DNA of 64,000 nucleotides from Streptomyces apocyni (GTDB lineage: Bacteria; Actinomycetota; Actinomycetes; Streptomycetales; Streptomycetaceae), in assembly GCF_009739465.1 (NCBI RefSeq), contig NZ_WHOM01000078.1, positions 164,120 to 228,119 of the forward strand, in the 5' to 3' direction. Below, piece by piece: positions 26,008-34,512 of the stretch (position 1 is the stretch's first letter; each line of letters begins with the position of its first letter). The translations under genes were made by a program, and so were the position numbers. The notes beneath the pieces were generated by a model. The model worked only from the letters and a program-made list of their open reading frames with translations, did not search any database and was not told the DNA's origin.

Positions 26008-27534
26008 TCAGGCGCAGTGCTGATCCCTCGCCGGTCGCCGCCCCTCGGTGAGGAACTCCGTCACCGCGCGGTCCCCACAGGCGTTCCCCTCGCCCAGATA
26101 GACACCGTGCCCGCCCGGCCCGACGGTGACCATGCGCGCCCGCTGCCCGAACGCCTCACGCATCTTCAACGCCCCGAAGTACGGCGTAGCGGGATCCCGC
26201 AGGCTCTGGATCATCAGCACGTTGGACGGGCCGTCGGAGGTGATCCGGGTGGGCTTCTCGGACGGCGCGCCCTTCCAGAAGGCGCACGGCGTGATGTTCA
26301 CCGACATCCCGGCCGTCAACGGATACCGCGCACGGTCGGCGGCGACAGCCCGCGCGTAACCGGGCACGGCCCGAGGCCAGCGCGCGTCGTTGCAGACGAC
26401 GGCCATGGTGACGGCCGCGTCCTGGTCACTCATCGGCCCGGCCAGCGCACCGGGCAGCACCGGCTTCCTGTCCAGGTCCGGGTCCAGGTCCGGGTCCTGG
26501 GCCGCCCGCACGAGCCTGGCCAGCTCAGGAAACGCTGCATCGCTGTACAGGGCGTTCTGGACCGCCTGCCGCAGCACGTTCCCGGTCAGCGGAACACCCG
26601 CCGTGGTCGTCTCCTTCGGCGCGCGATCCAGCCGCGCCGCCAGCGCCAGCACCAACGGCCGTACATCCGCCGCTCGTTCCGCCAGCCGCAGCCGCTCGCC
26701 CTCCGCGTCACGGGCCGGGTCGGCCGCCCAGGCCGCGAAGTCCGGGAACCGCTCCTCGGCCCCCGCCGACATGTTCGCCAGCCACCCACGCGCCACCCGC
26801 TCCGGGTCAGGGTCACCGCTGCTGTCCAGCACCCAACGATCCGTGTGCTGCGGATACTTCTGCGCGTACACGGCCCCGACATACGTCCCGTACGAGATGC
26901 CCCAGGCCGACAGTTTCTCCTCACCCAGCGCCTGCCGGAAGCGGTCGATGTCGCGGACCTCGTTCGCGGTCGAAAGGCTGCGCAGCACCGCTCCCCCGTG
27001 CCGCGCACAGGACCTGGCGACCCGCTGCGACCGGGCGACGTTCTCGCCGATCTGACCGTCAGCCCCTGGCCAGGGCCGCAGGTTCACCAGCATCCGGTCA
27101 TCCGCACGCAGCCCGCAGCGCGCCTTCGTACTACCGCCCACACCACGCGGGTCAAAGCTGACGATGTCGTACGCGCCCCCCATCTCCGCCCGCAGTGCCG
27201 CCCCTTTCTGGCGCAGCTTCTGTATCCCCGAACCGCCCGGCCCACCGGGGATCACCAGCAGCGTCCCGCGCCGCGCGTCGGGCCGATCGCTGCGCAGCCG
27301 GGTCACGGCGAGGGTGACGTGCGGGCCATCGGGGTCGCGGTAGTCGAGCGGTACGGGCAGGTCCGCGCACTCCTGTCCGTCGAGGCCGCCGCCCGGCTGA
27401 GCGCAATCGCGCCAGTCGAGGCGCGGGACGCCGCTTTCCGTCGTACGGGACGCTGGGGCGGCGCCGGTCAGGGTCGCGGCGACGGCTGCGGCGGACAGTG
27501 TGGCGAGGAGGGCCTTGGAGGCGTAAGTACGCAT
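26008..27534 (-). CDS. secreted alpha/beta hydrolase, tripeptidyl-aminopeptidase-like
   Basis: About 508 residues. MRTYASKALLATLSAAAVAA is an export signal, with processing likely after ALTGAAPA-type residues near 26. LVIPGGPGGSG gives the oxyanion region, FDPRGVGGSTKARC is the family motif, Ser214 in GISYGTYVG is the nucleophile, and GPGGHGVYLG near the end carries the catalytic His. The C-terminal TAP-like domain has the family Cys residues. Streptomyces secrete such enzymes to release tripeptides from proteins. It is convergent with the MreB-like gene, 24 bases apart. Confidence 0.88.
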   Translation of the reverse strand: MRTYASKALLATLSAAAVAATLTGAAPASRTTESGVPRLDWRDCAQPGGGLDGQECADLPVPLDYRDPDGPHVTLAVTRLRSDRPDARRGTLLVIPGGPGGSGIQKLRQKGAALRAEMGGAYDIVSFDPRGVGGSTKARCGLRADDRMLVNLRPWPGADGQIGENVARSQRVARSCARHGGAVLRSLSTANEVRDIDRFRQALGEEKLSAWGISYGTYVGAVYAQKYPQHTDRWVLDSSGDPDPERVARGWLANMSAGAEERFPDFAAWAADPARDAEGERLRLAERAADVRPLVLALAARLDRAPKETTTAGVPLTGNVLRQAVQNALYSDAAFPELARLVRAAQDPDLDPDLDRKPVLPGALAGPMSDQDAAVTMAVVCNDARWPRAVPGYARAVAADRARYPLTAGMSVNITPCAFWKGAPSEKPTRITSDGPSNVLMIQSLRDPATPYFGALKMREAFGQRARMVTVGPGGHGVYLGEGNACGDRAVTEFLTEGRRPARDQHCA

Positions 27535-27645
27535 GAGCCAAGGGTGGTTGACCCAGCCCCGCCCGCCCATCCGGCGCACACGAGTGACGAAGGTAGGGCT
27601 ACCCCCCGCCCGAAACCACGCTCACCACCGCGCTCACCACCACGT

Positions 27646-28101
27646 TCAGTACCGCACGACCCTCCCCACCTCCGCCTGCACCTCACCCGACAACGAGCGC
27701 GAACTACGCGCCGTGCCCTCACCCGACTGCCCCGCAGGCACGTCCGAGACGGTCACGACGACCACGTCCAGCAGGTTTCCGCCTTCGTCGCGGAAGTTGA
27801 CCCGCACCGCGAACGACTTCTCGGACCCCTCGGTGTTCTCGACCGTCACCGGCACGGTGGCCCGTCCGTCGTCGTCGGTGGTCGTACTCCCAAGCCGTGC
27901 CGCGTCCTTGACGTTGACGCCGTCCGTAAGCTCATCCAGCTTCCGGTCCGCACTGGAAGCGGCGTCCGACGCGGCCGACGCCACTCTGCTCGCCAGGTCC
28001 GACGGGCTGACCCCGTCCTCGTCCGTGCAGCCGACCACCCCCAGACCGACAACCGCCGCCAGAGCAACGGCCGCCGCCCCACGCCTGACGTCCTCCCGCA
28101 T
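27646..28101 (-). CDS. small lipoprotein with a FxLyD-like beta domain
   Basis: About 151 residues from ATG 28101, with a strong GGAGG six bases upstream. A lipoprotein signal ends in the lipobox VVGC (Cys about 25). A helical Ala/Ser/Asp-rich stretch (SDLASRVASAASDAAS) leads to a C-terminal beta domain: ATVPVTVENTEGSEKSF, VNFRDEGGNLLDVVVV, VSDVPAGQSGEGT. This pattern resembles extracellular domains that follow lipid anchors in actinomycetes. Function unknown. It lies 41 bases downstream of the DUF7144-like gene on the same strand. Confidence 0.8.
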   Translation of the reverse strand: MREDVRRGAAAVALAAVVGLGVVGCTDEDGVSPSDLASRVASAASDAASSADRKLDELTDGVNVKDAARLGSTTTDDDGRATVPVTVENTEGSEKSFAVRVNFRDEGGNLLDVVVVTVSDVPAGQSGEGTARSSRSLSGEVQAEVGRVVRY

Positions 28102-28142
28102 CACACACCTCCGCAGTTGCGCCCTCAGCCCCAACCGCCCCA

Positions 28143-28622
28143 TCACATATGGGGCGATGCCTGGGCGCCGGTACCAGTACCGGTGTCCGTACCCGTACCC
28201 GTTCCCGTGCCCGCACCGCCGCGATCCGAGGTATCAGTGCACAGCGCCCAGATGACGAAGACGCCGATGGCCACCGAGATGAGCGCCCAGATCGGCTGAT
28301 ACGGCAGCCAGATGAAGTTGATGATCACCAGGAGAGACGCGATACCGACGCCGACTCCCCTCGCCCAGTCCGCTCCCTTGAGGATGCCCCAGCCGACAAG
28401 GGCGACCAAGACGCCGAGGACGAGGTGAATCCAGCCCCATGAGGTCAGATTGAACTTGTAGACGTAGTCGCCCAGCCGTGCGTACACATCGTCCTTGGCG
28501 ATGGCCGCGATGCCGTGCAGCACGCCCAGCACACCGTTCACCATCATCAGCACACCGGCGAACAACGTCCCACCGGACGCCCAAGCCGCCTCGCCGCCAC
28601 CACCGGTTGCCTTGTCCGCCAT
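28143..28622 (-). CDS. DUF7144-like four-helix membrane protein
   Basis: About 159 residues from ATG 28622. Four hydrophobic segments are clear: GTLFAGVLMMVNGVLGVLHG, WIHLVLGVLVALVGWGIL, VGIASLLVIINFIWLP and ALISVAIGVFVIWALC, joined by short loops (DDVYARLGDYVYKFNLT). The C-terminus is a GTGTGTGTDTG repeat encoded by a short tandem repeat. Similar small integral membrane proteins are frequent in Streptomyces; no function is established. It heads a probable two-gene unit with the lipoprotein. Confidence 0.75.
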   Translation of the reverse strand: MADKATGGGGEAAWASGGTLFAGVLMMVNGVLGVLHGIAAIAKDDVYARLGDYVYKFNLTSWGWIHLVLGVLVALVGWGILKGADWARGVGVGIASLLVIINFIWLPYQPIWALISVAIGVFVIWALCTDTSDRGGAGTGTGTGTDTGTGTGAQASPHM

Positions 28623-28758
28623 GACCACGCACCCTTCACTCGCAGAGAACACCGAGCCTGCGGCCATACGCGACACGAGGCGACCAGAGCCCATCCATTC
28701 GAGTGACCAACCGTCGCCCCACACCCCACACCCACGCCTCACGGAGAGCCCCACCACG

Positions 28759-29139
28759 ATGCGCATCGACCGACTCGACCACCTCGTCCTCACCGTGGCG
28801 GACATCGACCGCACCATCGACTTCTACACACGCGTCCTCGGCATGACGCCAGTGACCTTCAAGGGCGGCCGCCGCGCCCTCGCCTTCGGCCAGAGCAAAA
28901 TCAACCTGCACCAGGCAGGTCACGAGTTCGAGCCCAAGGCAGACCGCCCCACACCGGGCAGCGCGGACCTCTGCCTGATCGTCACAGACCCGCTGACCAC
29001 CGTCCTGACCGAACTGGCCGAACACGGAGTCCCGGTGCTCGAGGGCCCAGTCCCCCGAACCGGCGCGCAGGGCCCGATCACCAGCGTCTACCTCCGCGAC
29101 CCGGACGCCAACCTGATCGAACTCAGCAACGAGACGTAA
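28759..29139 (+). CDS. VOC-family protein (glyoxalase/bleomycin-resistance-like)
   Basis: A 126-residue protein with the two VOC half-barrels: IDRLDHLVLTVADIDRTIDF at the start and ITSVYLRDPDANLIELSN at the end. His7, a mid-chain His and the final Glu match the usual metal ligands. GGAG lies 12 bases before ATG 28759. The substrate is unknown. It ends three bases before the convergent helix-turn-helix gene. Confidence 0.88.
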   Translation: MRIDRLDHLVLTVADIDRTIDFYTRVLGMTPVTFKGGRRALAFGQSKINLHQAGHEFEPKADRPTPGSADLCLIVTDPLTTVLTELAEHGVPVLEGPVPRTGAQGPITSVYLRDPDANLIELSNET

Positions 29140-29142
29140 CCC

Positions 29143-30060
29143 TCAGGCCCCCGATGCCCCGAAGGCTGCGGCGACAGACACACGCCCACCCCGCACCAGA
29201 GCCTCCCGTACGCGCGCGGCTCCAGCGGCGGCGATGGAGTGCCCCCCGTCCGGCGACTGCGAAGGCACACCCGCACAGGCCGCACAGAGACCCGTGAGCT
29301 GGCCACGCGGGAGCGGACCACAGCAGTCCGCGCACTCGACCAGCGGCTGGACCGGCTCTCGGGGCGCGGGAATCCGGTTGGTCAGCCGGTACGAGAGCAG
29401 GGCCGCCGGGGCACGTACGGGCTGGGGAAGATCAGCAGTCAGAGCCTGCCGGAGATCCGCCTCCGTCGCCCCCAACTCCAGCCACCAGGCGGCCAGCGGC
29501 GCCAGCCGCACGATCTCGGGCACACCGAGCCGCAGCGCGGGCGCCCGATCCCCGATGCGACCGAGGAACGCGGTCGCACGCCCCAACGCGCCGTCCAAAG
29601 CTGTCGGGTTGGGGGTGTCGCCCCCCATCTTCTCCCCCTTGGGGGATGCGCCGACGGCCTGACCGTCCTGCTCTCCGGCGGCCGGGATGCGGTCACTCGG
29701 GGGCGGCTGCTCGCCCCCGCGCCCGCATCCGCCCCCGAAGGCTGCGGCGATTTCATCCTCGGTCGTCAACGCCACGTTGGAGACCAACACTTGCGTGGTC
29801 CAGCGCCCAGTCTCCGGCGCCTGGGCACGACGGGTGTGCAGGTACCCCTCCCGCTCCAGCTGCTGCCGCGCCTTCCTCACCGCCATCCTCCCTTCGGGCA
29901 TCTTCTCGCCGATGGACGGGATGGTGTCCCTCGACCCGTCGGGGAGGGACAGCGCCCACTGGAGGAGGCGTACGGCGGTGCCGTTCAGGCGGGGGTGCCG
30001 AATGATGTCGTTCGGCGTCTGGGAGAAGAAGCGGGTGGGCGAGATAGCATGCTTGAGCAT
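29143..30060 (-). CDS. winged-helix DNA-binding protein with C-terminal zinc-ribbon-like motif
   Basis: About 305 residues from ATG 30060 (MLKHAISPTRFFSQTP). No ribosome site precedes it, so leaderless translation is possible; a much longer upstream frame lacks support. Residues 15-110 form a winged helix: LNGTAVRLLQWALSLPDG, IPSIGEKMPEGRMAVRKARQ and LEREGYLHTRRAQ. A linker and a helical region (DRAPALRLGVPEIVRLAPLA) follow, with CADCCGPLPRGQLTGLCAAC near the end as a likely zinc site. Such proteins are common near XRE regulators in Streptomyces and resemble replication or transfer regulators. No mobile-element genes are present. Confidence 0.75.
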   Translation of the reverse strand: MLKHAISPTRFFSQTPNDIIRHPRLNGTAVRLLQWALSLPDGSRDTIPSIGEKMPEGRMAVRKARQQLEREGYLHTRRAQAPETGRWTTQVLVSNVALTTEDEIAAAFGGGCGRGGEQPPPSDRIPAAGEQDGQAVGASPKGEKMGGDTPNPTALDGALGRATAFLGRIGDRAPALRLGVPEIVRLAPLAAWWLELGATEADLRQALTADLPQPVRAPAALLSYRLTNRIPAPREPVQPLVECADCCGPLPRGQLTGLCAACAGVPSQSPDGGHSIAAAGAARVREALVRGGRVSVAAAFGASGA

Positions 30061-30200
30061 CGCGGGTGGAGGCCTAACCACTCGTAGGTGAAGGCCCTCA
30101 GTCGGTGGTTGCACACCACTGGGGGCCGCTCCGTAGTTGCATACGAAGCGTGATGACACGACTACTGTACCGGTGTACGACCCTGGGGTTGGGCGCTGCG

Positions 30201-31307
30201 TCAGGACTGCTCTACCTCGGCCATCAGCAAGCGCAGCGTCAGCGAGTGCTTCTCGGGCGGCAGCGCGTCCAGCGCGGCCCGCGCGTAGGCCACCCCGCCG
30301 GACACGTCCCCTGAACGGGCCAGCATGAGCCCCCTGTGCATCTCCAAATGGGTGGCGAACCGGGGGAGTTCGCTGGGCAGCTCTCGCCGCGCCGCGTCCT
30401 GTGCGGCTACCGCCGCGCTCTCGTCTCCCAGGCGAGCGGCCAACAGTGAGGCGAAGACGTTCACGCGCCACCACGGCACGGCGTAGTCGCTGGTCTGTTC
30501 ATGTGATCCGGCCTTGTCGAAGACGCGCCGCCCGTCGTTCATGAGCTTCCGTGCCGTGTCAACGTCACCCCGGATCGCTGCCGCGTGCGCCTTGCCGAAG
30601 ATCGCGTTCAGCAGCCCCAGCGACGGCTTGTCGCTGATCGCCATCGCCTGATCGGCAAGCACATCAGCAACACCGAGTGATGCCCCCTCGTACCCCAGCG
30701 CGATAGCCGCCCGCCCCCGAACCCACACCCGAGCGTCGTCGTCACCGGACTCGTCCGCCGCCTGCGCTGCCAGGCGGTACCAGTGCACCGCCTTCGCCCC
30801 GTCCGACCCGGGAAACGTCTTCGCGTACAGGGTCATGAGCCGGGCCGCCACCGACCAGAGCTGGGCATTACCCAACTGCTGTTGCACCAGCACGAGTTCG
30901 CCACTCACGCGCCGCTGAATGTCGGCAGCGCCAAGGCTCATGTACTCCGTGCCGTACGTGGCCAGCTTGGCTTCCCACGCGTCCACGGACGGGCCACCCT
31001 GTAGCCGTGCGGCGAATCCCGCACTGAGGAGGTCAGAGGCGACCACGGGCGCTATCGCCGCCCCGGCTGCGTCGGTCAAGAACGTACGGCGCTTCACTTC
31101 ACCCTCTAGAGCGGCTAGGGGCACGTCCAGGACGGCCGACAGGCACCGGAGGTAGAACGGCCCCGGCGTCACCTTGGAACGCTCCCAGCGGCTGAGGTAC
31201 TCCCGGTCGAGATTCATCCCGAAGGCGTTGTTGATCTCCGACGCTAACCGCCCCTGACTCCAACCGCGAGCGTTGCGCAGATCCCTGATCAGTGCCCCGA
31301 TGGCCAT
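30201..31307 (-). CDS. XRE-family regulator with helical (TPR-like) sensor region
   Basis: A 368-residue protein. The N-terminal helix-turn-helix (about 1-65) has LIRDLRNARGWSQGRLASEI and YLSRWERSKVTPGPFYLRCL. An AAGAAIAPVVASD hinge follows, and the rest is helical repeats (about 120-365; ELVLVQQQLGNAQLWSVAAR). This is the common Streptomyces type of XRE regulator whose C-terminal part may bind a peptide or metabolite. A duplicated 26-bp element with inverted repeats just upstream suggests autoregulation. The winged-helix gene lies 140 bases downstream. Confidence 0.85.
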   Translation of the reverse strand: MAIGALIRDLRNARGWSQGRLASEINNAFGMNLDREYLSRWERSKVTPGPFYLRCLSAVLDVPLAALEGEVKRRTFLTDAAGAAIAPVVASDLLSAGFAARLQGGPSVDAWEAKLATYGTEYMSLGAADIQRRVSGELVLVQQQLGNAQLWSVAARLMTLYAKTFPGSDGAKAVHWYRLAAQAADESGDDDARVWVRGRAAIALGYEGASLGVADVLADQAMAISDKPSLGLLNAIFGKAHAAAIRGDVDTARKLMNDGRRVFDKAGSHEQTSDYAVPWWRVNVFASLLAARLGDESAAVAAQDAARRELPSELPRFATHLEMHRGLMLARSGDVSGGVAYARAALDALPPEKHSLTLRLLMAEVEQS

Positions 31308-31323
31308 GGGCCCATCATGCCCC

Positions 31324-31375
31324 TACCTCTGCCACTGGGCAGGCCAAGATACCTCTGCCACTGGGCAGGCCAAGA
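31324..31375 (-). promoter_or_regulatory. duplicated operator-like repeat at the XRE promoter
   Basis: A 26-bp unit occurs at 31324-31349 and 31350-31375. Each copy contains CTGCCACTGGGCAG, an inverted repeat of 5-bp arms around ACTG. On the minus strand TTGGCC and TATCTT are spaced by 16 bases inside the element, a likely XRE promoter. Both this gene and the divergent small gene could be controlled from it. Confidence 0.6.
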
Positions 31376-31474
31376 AAGGTCAATCAAGGGCAACTTGCCC
31401 CTACCGATGCCCCTACGCCACACCACCACCAGGCGAGACGCTCCCTGAACGACCACGCGAGGGGACGCCTGGAC

Positions 31475-31672
31475 ATGATGGCAAACGAAACTGAGACGGT
31501 CGCGGAAGCGTGGGAGTACGTGACCTACGCGCCCGCTGGTAGCCGCTGCTCCGCGTGCACGCAGCCGATCAAGACCCTTGAAACCGTGCGCCGGGGCTCT
31601 ATGAAACGCGCGTCGGATGCGCCTGCGGTGATCTACCGGCACACCAACAACTGCCCGAAGGCAACGCGGTGA
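31475..31672 (+). CDS. small protein with a CxxC motif
   Basis: A 65-residue protein from ATG 31475 (two ATG in a row), preceded by GAGGGGA. It contains GSRCSACTQPIKTLETVRRG and a later HTNNCPKATR, giving three Cys and a His that could bind zinc. It is divergent from the XRE regulator and shares the repeat-bearing promoter region. Its stop overlaps the next start by GTGA. Function unknown; a DNA-binding or partner role is inferred only from position. Confidence 0.65.
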   Translation: MMANETETVAEAWEYVTYAPAGSRCSACTQPIKTLETVRRGSMKRASDAPAVIYRHTNNCPKATR

Positions 31673-31890
31673 GCACGCGGAGCGCCGCTGAGTACTCGCT
31701 GATGACGATCCAGGTCTCCCGGGACAGCGGGCGCACCTTCACCCCTGAGCGGACCATCCTCAGCTCAGACAACCTGCCCCCACTGCTGTCGTCCGAGTGG
31801 CCCCCGTGCCGGTGCGCCCGTTGCGGCGCCGCCCGAAGCCCGGCCCGGCAATCTGGATCTTTCGGGCGCGAGCGACTGGTACGAGATTGA
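31669..31890 (+). CDS. small hypothetical protein
   Basis: A 73-residue frame from GTG 31669, overlapping the preceding stop as GTGA, which supports coupled translation. It contains SLMTIQVSRDSGRTFTPERT and WPPCRCARCGAA, a Cys cluster that could bind metal. No family is recognised. The C-terminal part, rich in Arg and Ser, may not be conserved, so the true end is uncertain. Confidence 0.5.
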   Translation: MSTRSAAEYSLMTIQVSRDSGRTFTPERTILSSDNLPPLLSSEWPPCRCARCGAARSPARQSGSFGRERLVRD

Positions 31891-31999
31891 GGAAATCCAC
31901 CCACCCGTCGACCGGTTGCACGGGGGCGGTGCCGGGCGGACGATGGTGGAAGCAAGACTCCCACGACCTCGACAAAACCGGACCGGAGGTGGCGGGGCT

Positions 32000-32248
32000 A
32001 TGACCATGTTCATGGACGTCCACCACAACATGCAGGGCATCACGGCCGAGCAGCTCTCTGAGTCGCACCGGGCGGATCTGGCGATCGAGGCGGAGGAAGG
32101 AGTCCACTTCGAACGGGCCTGGGCCGACCCCGACGCGGGAGTCGTGTACTGCCTGTCCGAGGCCCCCTCCGCAGACGCCGTGCAGCGCATTCACGAGCGC
32201 GCGGGTCACCCGGCCAACGAGATCCACCCCGTGCCGATCTCCGTCTGA
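32000..32248 (+). CDS. DUF4242-type small protein (nickel-binding-like)
   Basis: An 82-residue protein; GGAGG lies ten bases before ATG 32000. The sequence MTMFMDVHHNMQGITAEQL, GVHFERAWADPDAGVVYCL and HERAGHPANEIHPVPI is characteristic of DUF4242, a ferredoxin-like fold whose studied member in Streptomyces coelicolor binds nickel. The His-His pair near the start and the later His residues are candidate ligands. The physiological role is unclear. Confidence 0.85.
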   Translation: MTMFMDVHHNMQGITAEQLSESHRADLAIEAEEGVHFERAWADPDAGVVYCLSEAPSADAVQRIHERAGHPANEIHPVPISV

Positions 32249-32461
32249 CCGGCACACGGACTCGCCGCAGCCTCACTGCCGGGTCCGTTGACTCTTGGCT
32301 GATGAAGCTGATGAAGCTGATGAAGTGGAGGAGTCGGTACGGGGTGGCGCCCTCTTCTTGAAAATTGCAGTAAAGGCCCGTCCTGCTACCTGCCAGTACA
32401 TGTCAGGATGCCGGTGCAAGGGGGAAGCAACGTTCCCGACAGGCACTAAAAGGCACAGGAC

Positions 32462-33166
32462 ATGACCACCCCCGCCGCTGTATCCCCTTCCCTGCTCGTC
32501 GTGGACGACGAGACGGGTGTCCGCGAGATGCTGACCATGGCCCTGGAGTTCGTGGGCTTCGATGTGAGGAGCGCGGCGACGGGCAGTCAGGCCCTGGAAT
32601 GTGCCACCCGTTATGCGCCCGATCTGGTGCTGATGGACGTCAACCTTCCCGATCTGGATGGGTTCGAGGTGTGCCGCATGATGCGCGAGCGCGGCATGGC
32701 CATCCCGGTGATGTTCCTCAGCGCCCGCTCGGGGCTCGACGACCGGGTGCGCGGACTCGATCTCGGTGGCGATGATTTCGTCACCAAGCCCTTCGAGCTG
32801 AAGGAAGTGACGGCCCGCGTCCGGGCGATACTGCGGCGCTGCGACGACGGGGGGCGGACCGCGGCCAAGCGGCGGCGGTTCACCGTCGGGGACATACGGC
32901 TCGACCCCGACAGCCACCAGGTGTGGGCCGCCGAGGTCCCCGTACACCTGACCAACACCGAGTTCGCGCTGCTGCGGTACCTGATGGAGAACCCGGGGCG
33001 CGTGCTCACCCGCGCGCAGATCCAGGAGCGGGTCTGGAACCACCAGGTCGACGCGTCCGGGAGCGTTGACACCTACATCTACTATCTGCGGCGCAAGCTG
33101 GGTGACCAGCGGCAGTCGCCGATCCGCACGGTCCGCGGCGTGGGCTACCTGTTGTGCGCCGACTGA
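32462..33166 (+). CDS. OmpR/PhoB-type response regulator (orphan)
   Basis: A 234-residue two-domain regulator. The receiver (about 10-125) has VVDDETG with the acidic pair, the phospho-acceptor Asp59 in VLMDVNLPDLDGFE and Lys in FVTKPFELKE. The winged helix (about 140-232) has LTNTEFALLRYLMENPGRVL and VDTYIYYLRRKLG. No kinase gene is next to it in either direction, so its partner is elsewhere. GATGAAGCT repeats precede it by about 140 bases. Targets unknown. Confidence 0.92.
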   Translation: MTTPAAVSPSLLVVDDETGVREMLTMALEFVGFDVRSAATGSQALECATRYAPDLVLMDVNLPDLDGFEVCRMMRERGMAIPVMFLSARSGLDDRVRGLDLGGDDFVTKPFELKEVTARVRAILRRCDDGGRTAAKRRRFTVGDIRLDPDSHQVWAAEVPVHLTNTEFALLRYLMENPGRVLTRAQIQERVWNHQVDASGSVDTYIYYLRRKLGDQRQSPIRTVRGVGYLLCAD

Positions 33167-33179
33167 TCTGAGTTGTGCC

Positions 33180-34019
33180 TCAGCGAAAAGCGGCGATGTT
33201 CCGGCCGACCCAGTCGTTGAAGGGGCGCGGGGCGCGGCCGAGGACGCGTTCCACGTCCGAGCTGATCCGTAGTTCGGCCGGGTTCGGTGCAGCGATGATG
33301 TCCAGGGTGTCGTCGGCGAGCTCCGGCGGCACGAACTGGACCATCGCGGCCTTGGCCTCCTCGCGGGTGAGTTCGCGGAACCGTACCGGCGAGCCGAGCG
33401 CGGCGGCGATGGCCTCCGCCTGCTGACGCGGCGTGATCACCTCGGGTCCGGTCAGCTCGAAGACTTCCCTGGTGTGCCGGTCGTCCAGCAGGCAGGCCGC
33501 CGCGACCTCGGCGATGTCCACCGGGTCGACGATCGGAACCCCGACGTCGCCGAAGGGTGCGGCGACGGTCCCTTGCGTGCGGACGGACTCCGCCCAGGCC
33601 AAAGCGTTGGAGGCGAAGCCGCCCGGTCGCAGGACGGTCCAGTCCAGGCCGGACTCTTTCAGCGCGTCCTCCACCGCGCGCATCGCGATCCGCGACGGGC
33701 CGAGCGGCCTGGTCGCCACGCCCTGCGAAGACAGCAGGACGACCCGGCGGACCCCACTGGCCGCGGCCATGTCGATGATGTCGGTCGGCCTGGCCTCGGG
33801 GGCGTGCAGGTCGCCGGACAGCAGGAAGAACAGCGCCTTCGCCCCGTCCAACGCGGGGGTGAGGCTTGTCGGCTCGGCCAGGTCGGCCGCCACATGCCGG
33901 ACTCCGTCCGGCACCGTCGCCGCGTGCCGTGACACCGCCGTCACCTGCCCGCCCGCCCCGGCCAGCGCCTGCGTCAAAGGCCGGCCCACATTCCCGGTAG
34001 CCCCGGTCACCACGATCAT
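33180..34019 (-). CDS. NmrA-like NAD(P)-binding oxidoreductase
   Basis: A 279-residue Rossmann-fold protein with AGGAG six bases before ATG 34019. MIVVTGATGNVGRPL is the dinucleotide-binding motif. RRVVLLSSQGVA and DWTVLRPGGFASNALAW are the NmrA/atypical short-chain dehydrogenase landmarks. Members act as NADPH-dependent quinone reductases or redox sensors. It is divergent from an HxlR regulator, the classical pairing for inducible quinone or aldehyde responses, and it is probably that regulator's target. Confidence 0.88.
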   Translation of the reverse strand: MIVVTGATGNVGRPLTQALAGAGGQVTAVSRHAATVPDGVRHVAADLAEPTSLTPALDGAKALFFLLSGDLHAPEARPTDIIDMAAASGVRRVVLLSSQGVATRPLGPSRIAMRAVEDALKESGLDWTVLRPGGFASNALAWAESVRTQGTVAAPFGDVGVPIVDPVDIAEVAAACLLDDRHTREVFELTGPEVITPRQQAEAIAAALGSPVRFRELTREEAKAAMVQFVPPELADDTLDIIAAPNPAELRISSDVERVLGRAPRPFNDWVGRNIAAFR

Positions 34020-34070
34020 GTTCAGCTCCTAGTCCGTTGTGCACTACGGCAATTGACGCTAGGAGGTGGG

Positions 34071-34101
34071 CTTACTTTTCGTAAGAACATACCTAAAGGT
34101 A
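34071..34101. promoter_or_regulatory. operator-like inverted repeats between NmrA-like and HxlR genes
   Basis: CTTAC-TTTTC-GTAAG at 34071-34085 is a perfect 5-bp inverted repeat. TACCT-AA-AGGTA at 34090-34101 is a second. Both sit in the short divergent region, where HxlR-family proteins commonly bind. The AT-rich content stands out against the GC-rich flanks. Confidence 0.6.
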
Positions 34102-34111
34102 AGCTCCGGAC

Positions 34112-34495
34112 ATGAGGGAAGGCTCGCAGCTGACACAGGCCGAGGCGGGCCGTCGGTATGAGGTGTTTCACACCGACTGCCCCGCGCGTGACATGGTCGA
34201 CCATGTGACCAGCAGATGGGGTATCTGGGTGCTGATCTCGCTGCGGAGCAACGACCTTCGGTTTTACGAGCTGCGCGACAGCATCCAGGGCATCAGCGAG
34301 AAGATGCTCGCTCAGACACTGCGCGCACTGGTCCAGGACGGGTTGGTCTGGCGGCAGGTCGAGCCGACGACGCCACCCCAAGTCACCTACGGGCTCACGG
34401 AGTTCGGCCAGGACATCGGTGAGCCGCTGACGGACCTGTTCGACCGGATCACACAGCGGCTGGCGGCCGACGGCCGCGGCACGTCCGCCACGTAG
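34112..34495 (+). CDS. HxlR-family transcriptional regulator
   Basis: A 127-residue winged-helix protein. The segment CPARDMVDHVTSRWGIWVLI followed by LRSNDLRFYELRDSIQGISE and LAQTLRALVQDGLVWRQ is the HxlR signature. The single Cys before the first helix (HTDCPAR) matches the redox-sensing Cys of quinone- and aldehyde-responsive members such as YodB/HypR types. Divergent from the NmrA-like gene; autoregulation and control of that gene are expected. A strong hairpin terminates it. Confidence 0.9.
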   Translation: MREGSQLTQAEAGRRYEVFHTDCPARDMVDHVTSRWGIWVLISLRSNDLRFYELRDSIQGISEKMLAQTLRALVQDGLVWRQVEPTTPPQVTYGLTEFGQDIGEPLTDLFDRITQRLAADGRGTSAT

Positions 34496-34512
34496 CGGCT
34501 GAACGCGACAGG

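Noticed and set aside
26017..28299. 760-codon plus-strand frame
   Set aside because: It is antisense to the tripeptidyl-peptidase and lipoprotein genes; codon pattern follows the real genes.
29143..31890. Integrated plasmid (pSAM2-like) or prophage remnant
   Set aside because: XRE and winged-helix genes are typical of such elements, but there is no integrase, att site pair, replication or transfer gene.
31475..31890. Toxin-antitoxin pair
   Set aside because: Small overlapping genes beside an XRE regulator suggest it, but neither protein has toxin or antitoxin motifs and the XRE has a long helical tail.
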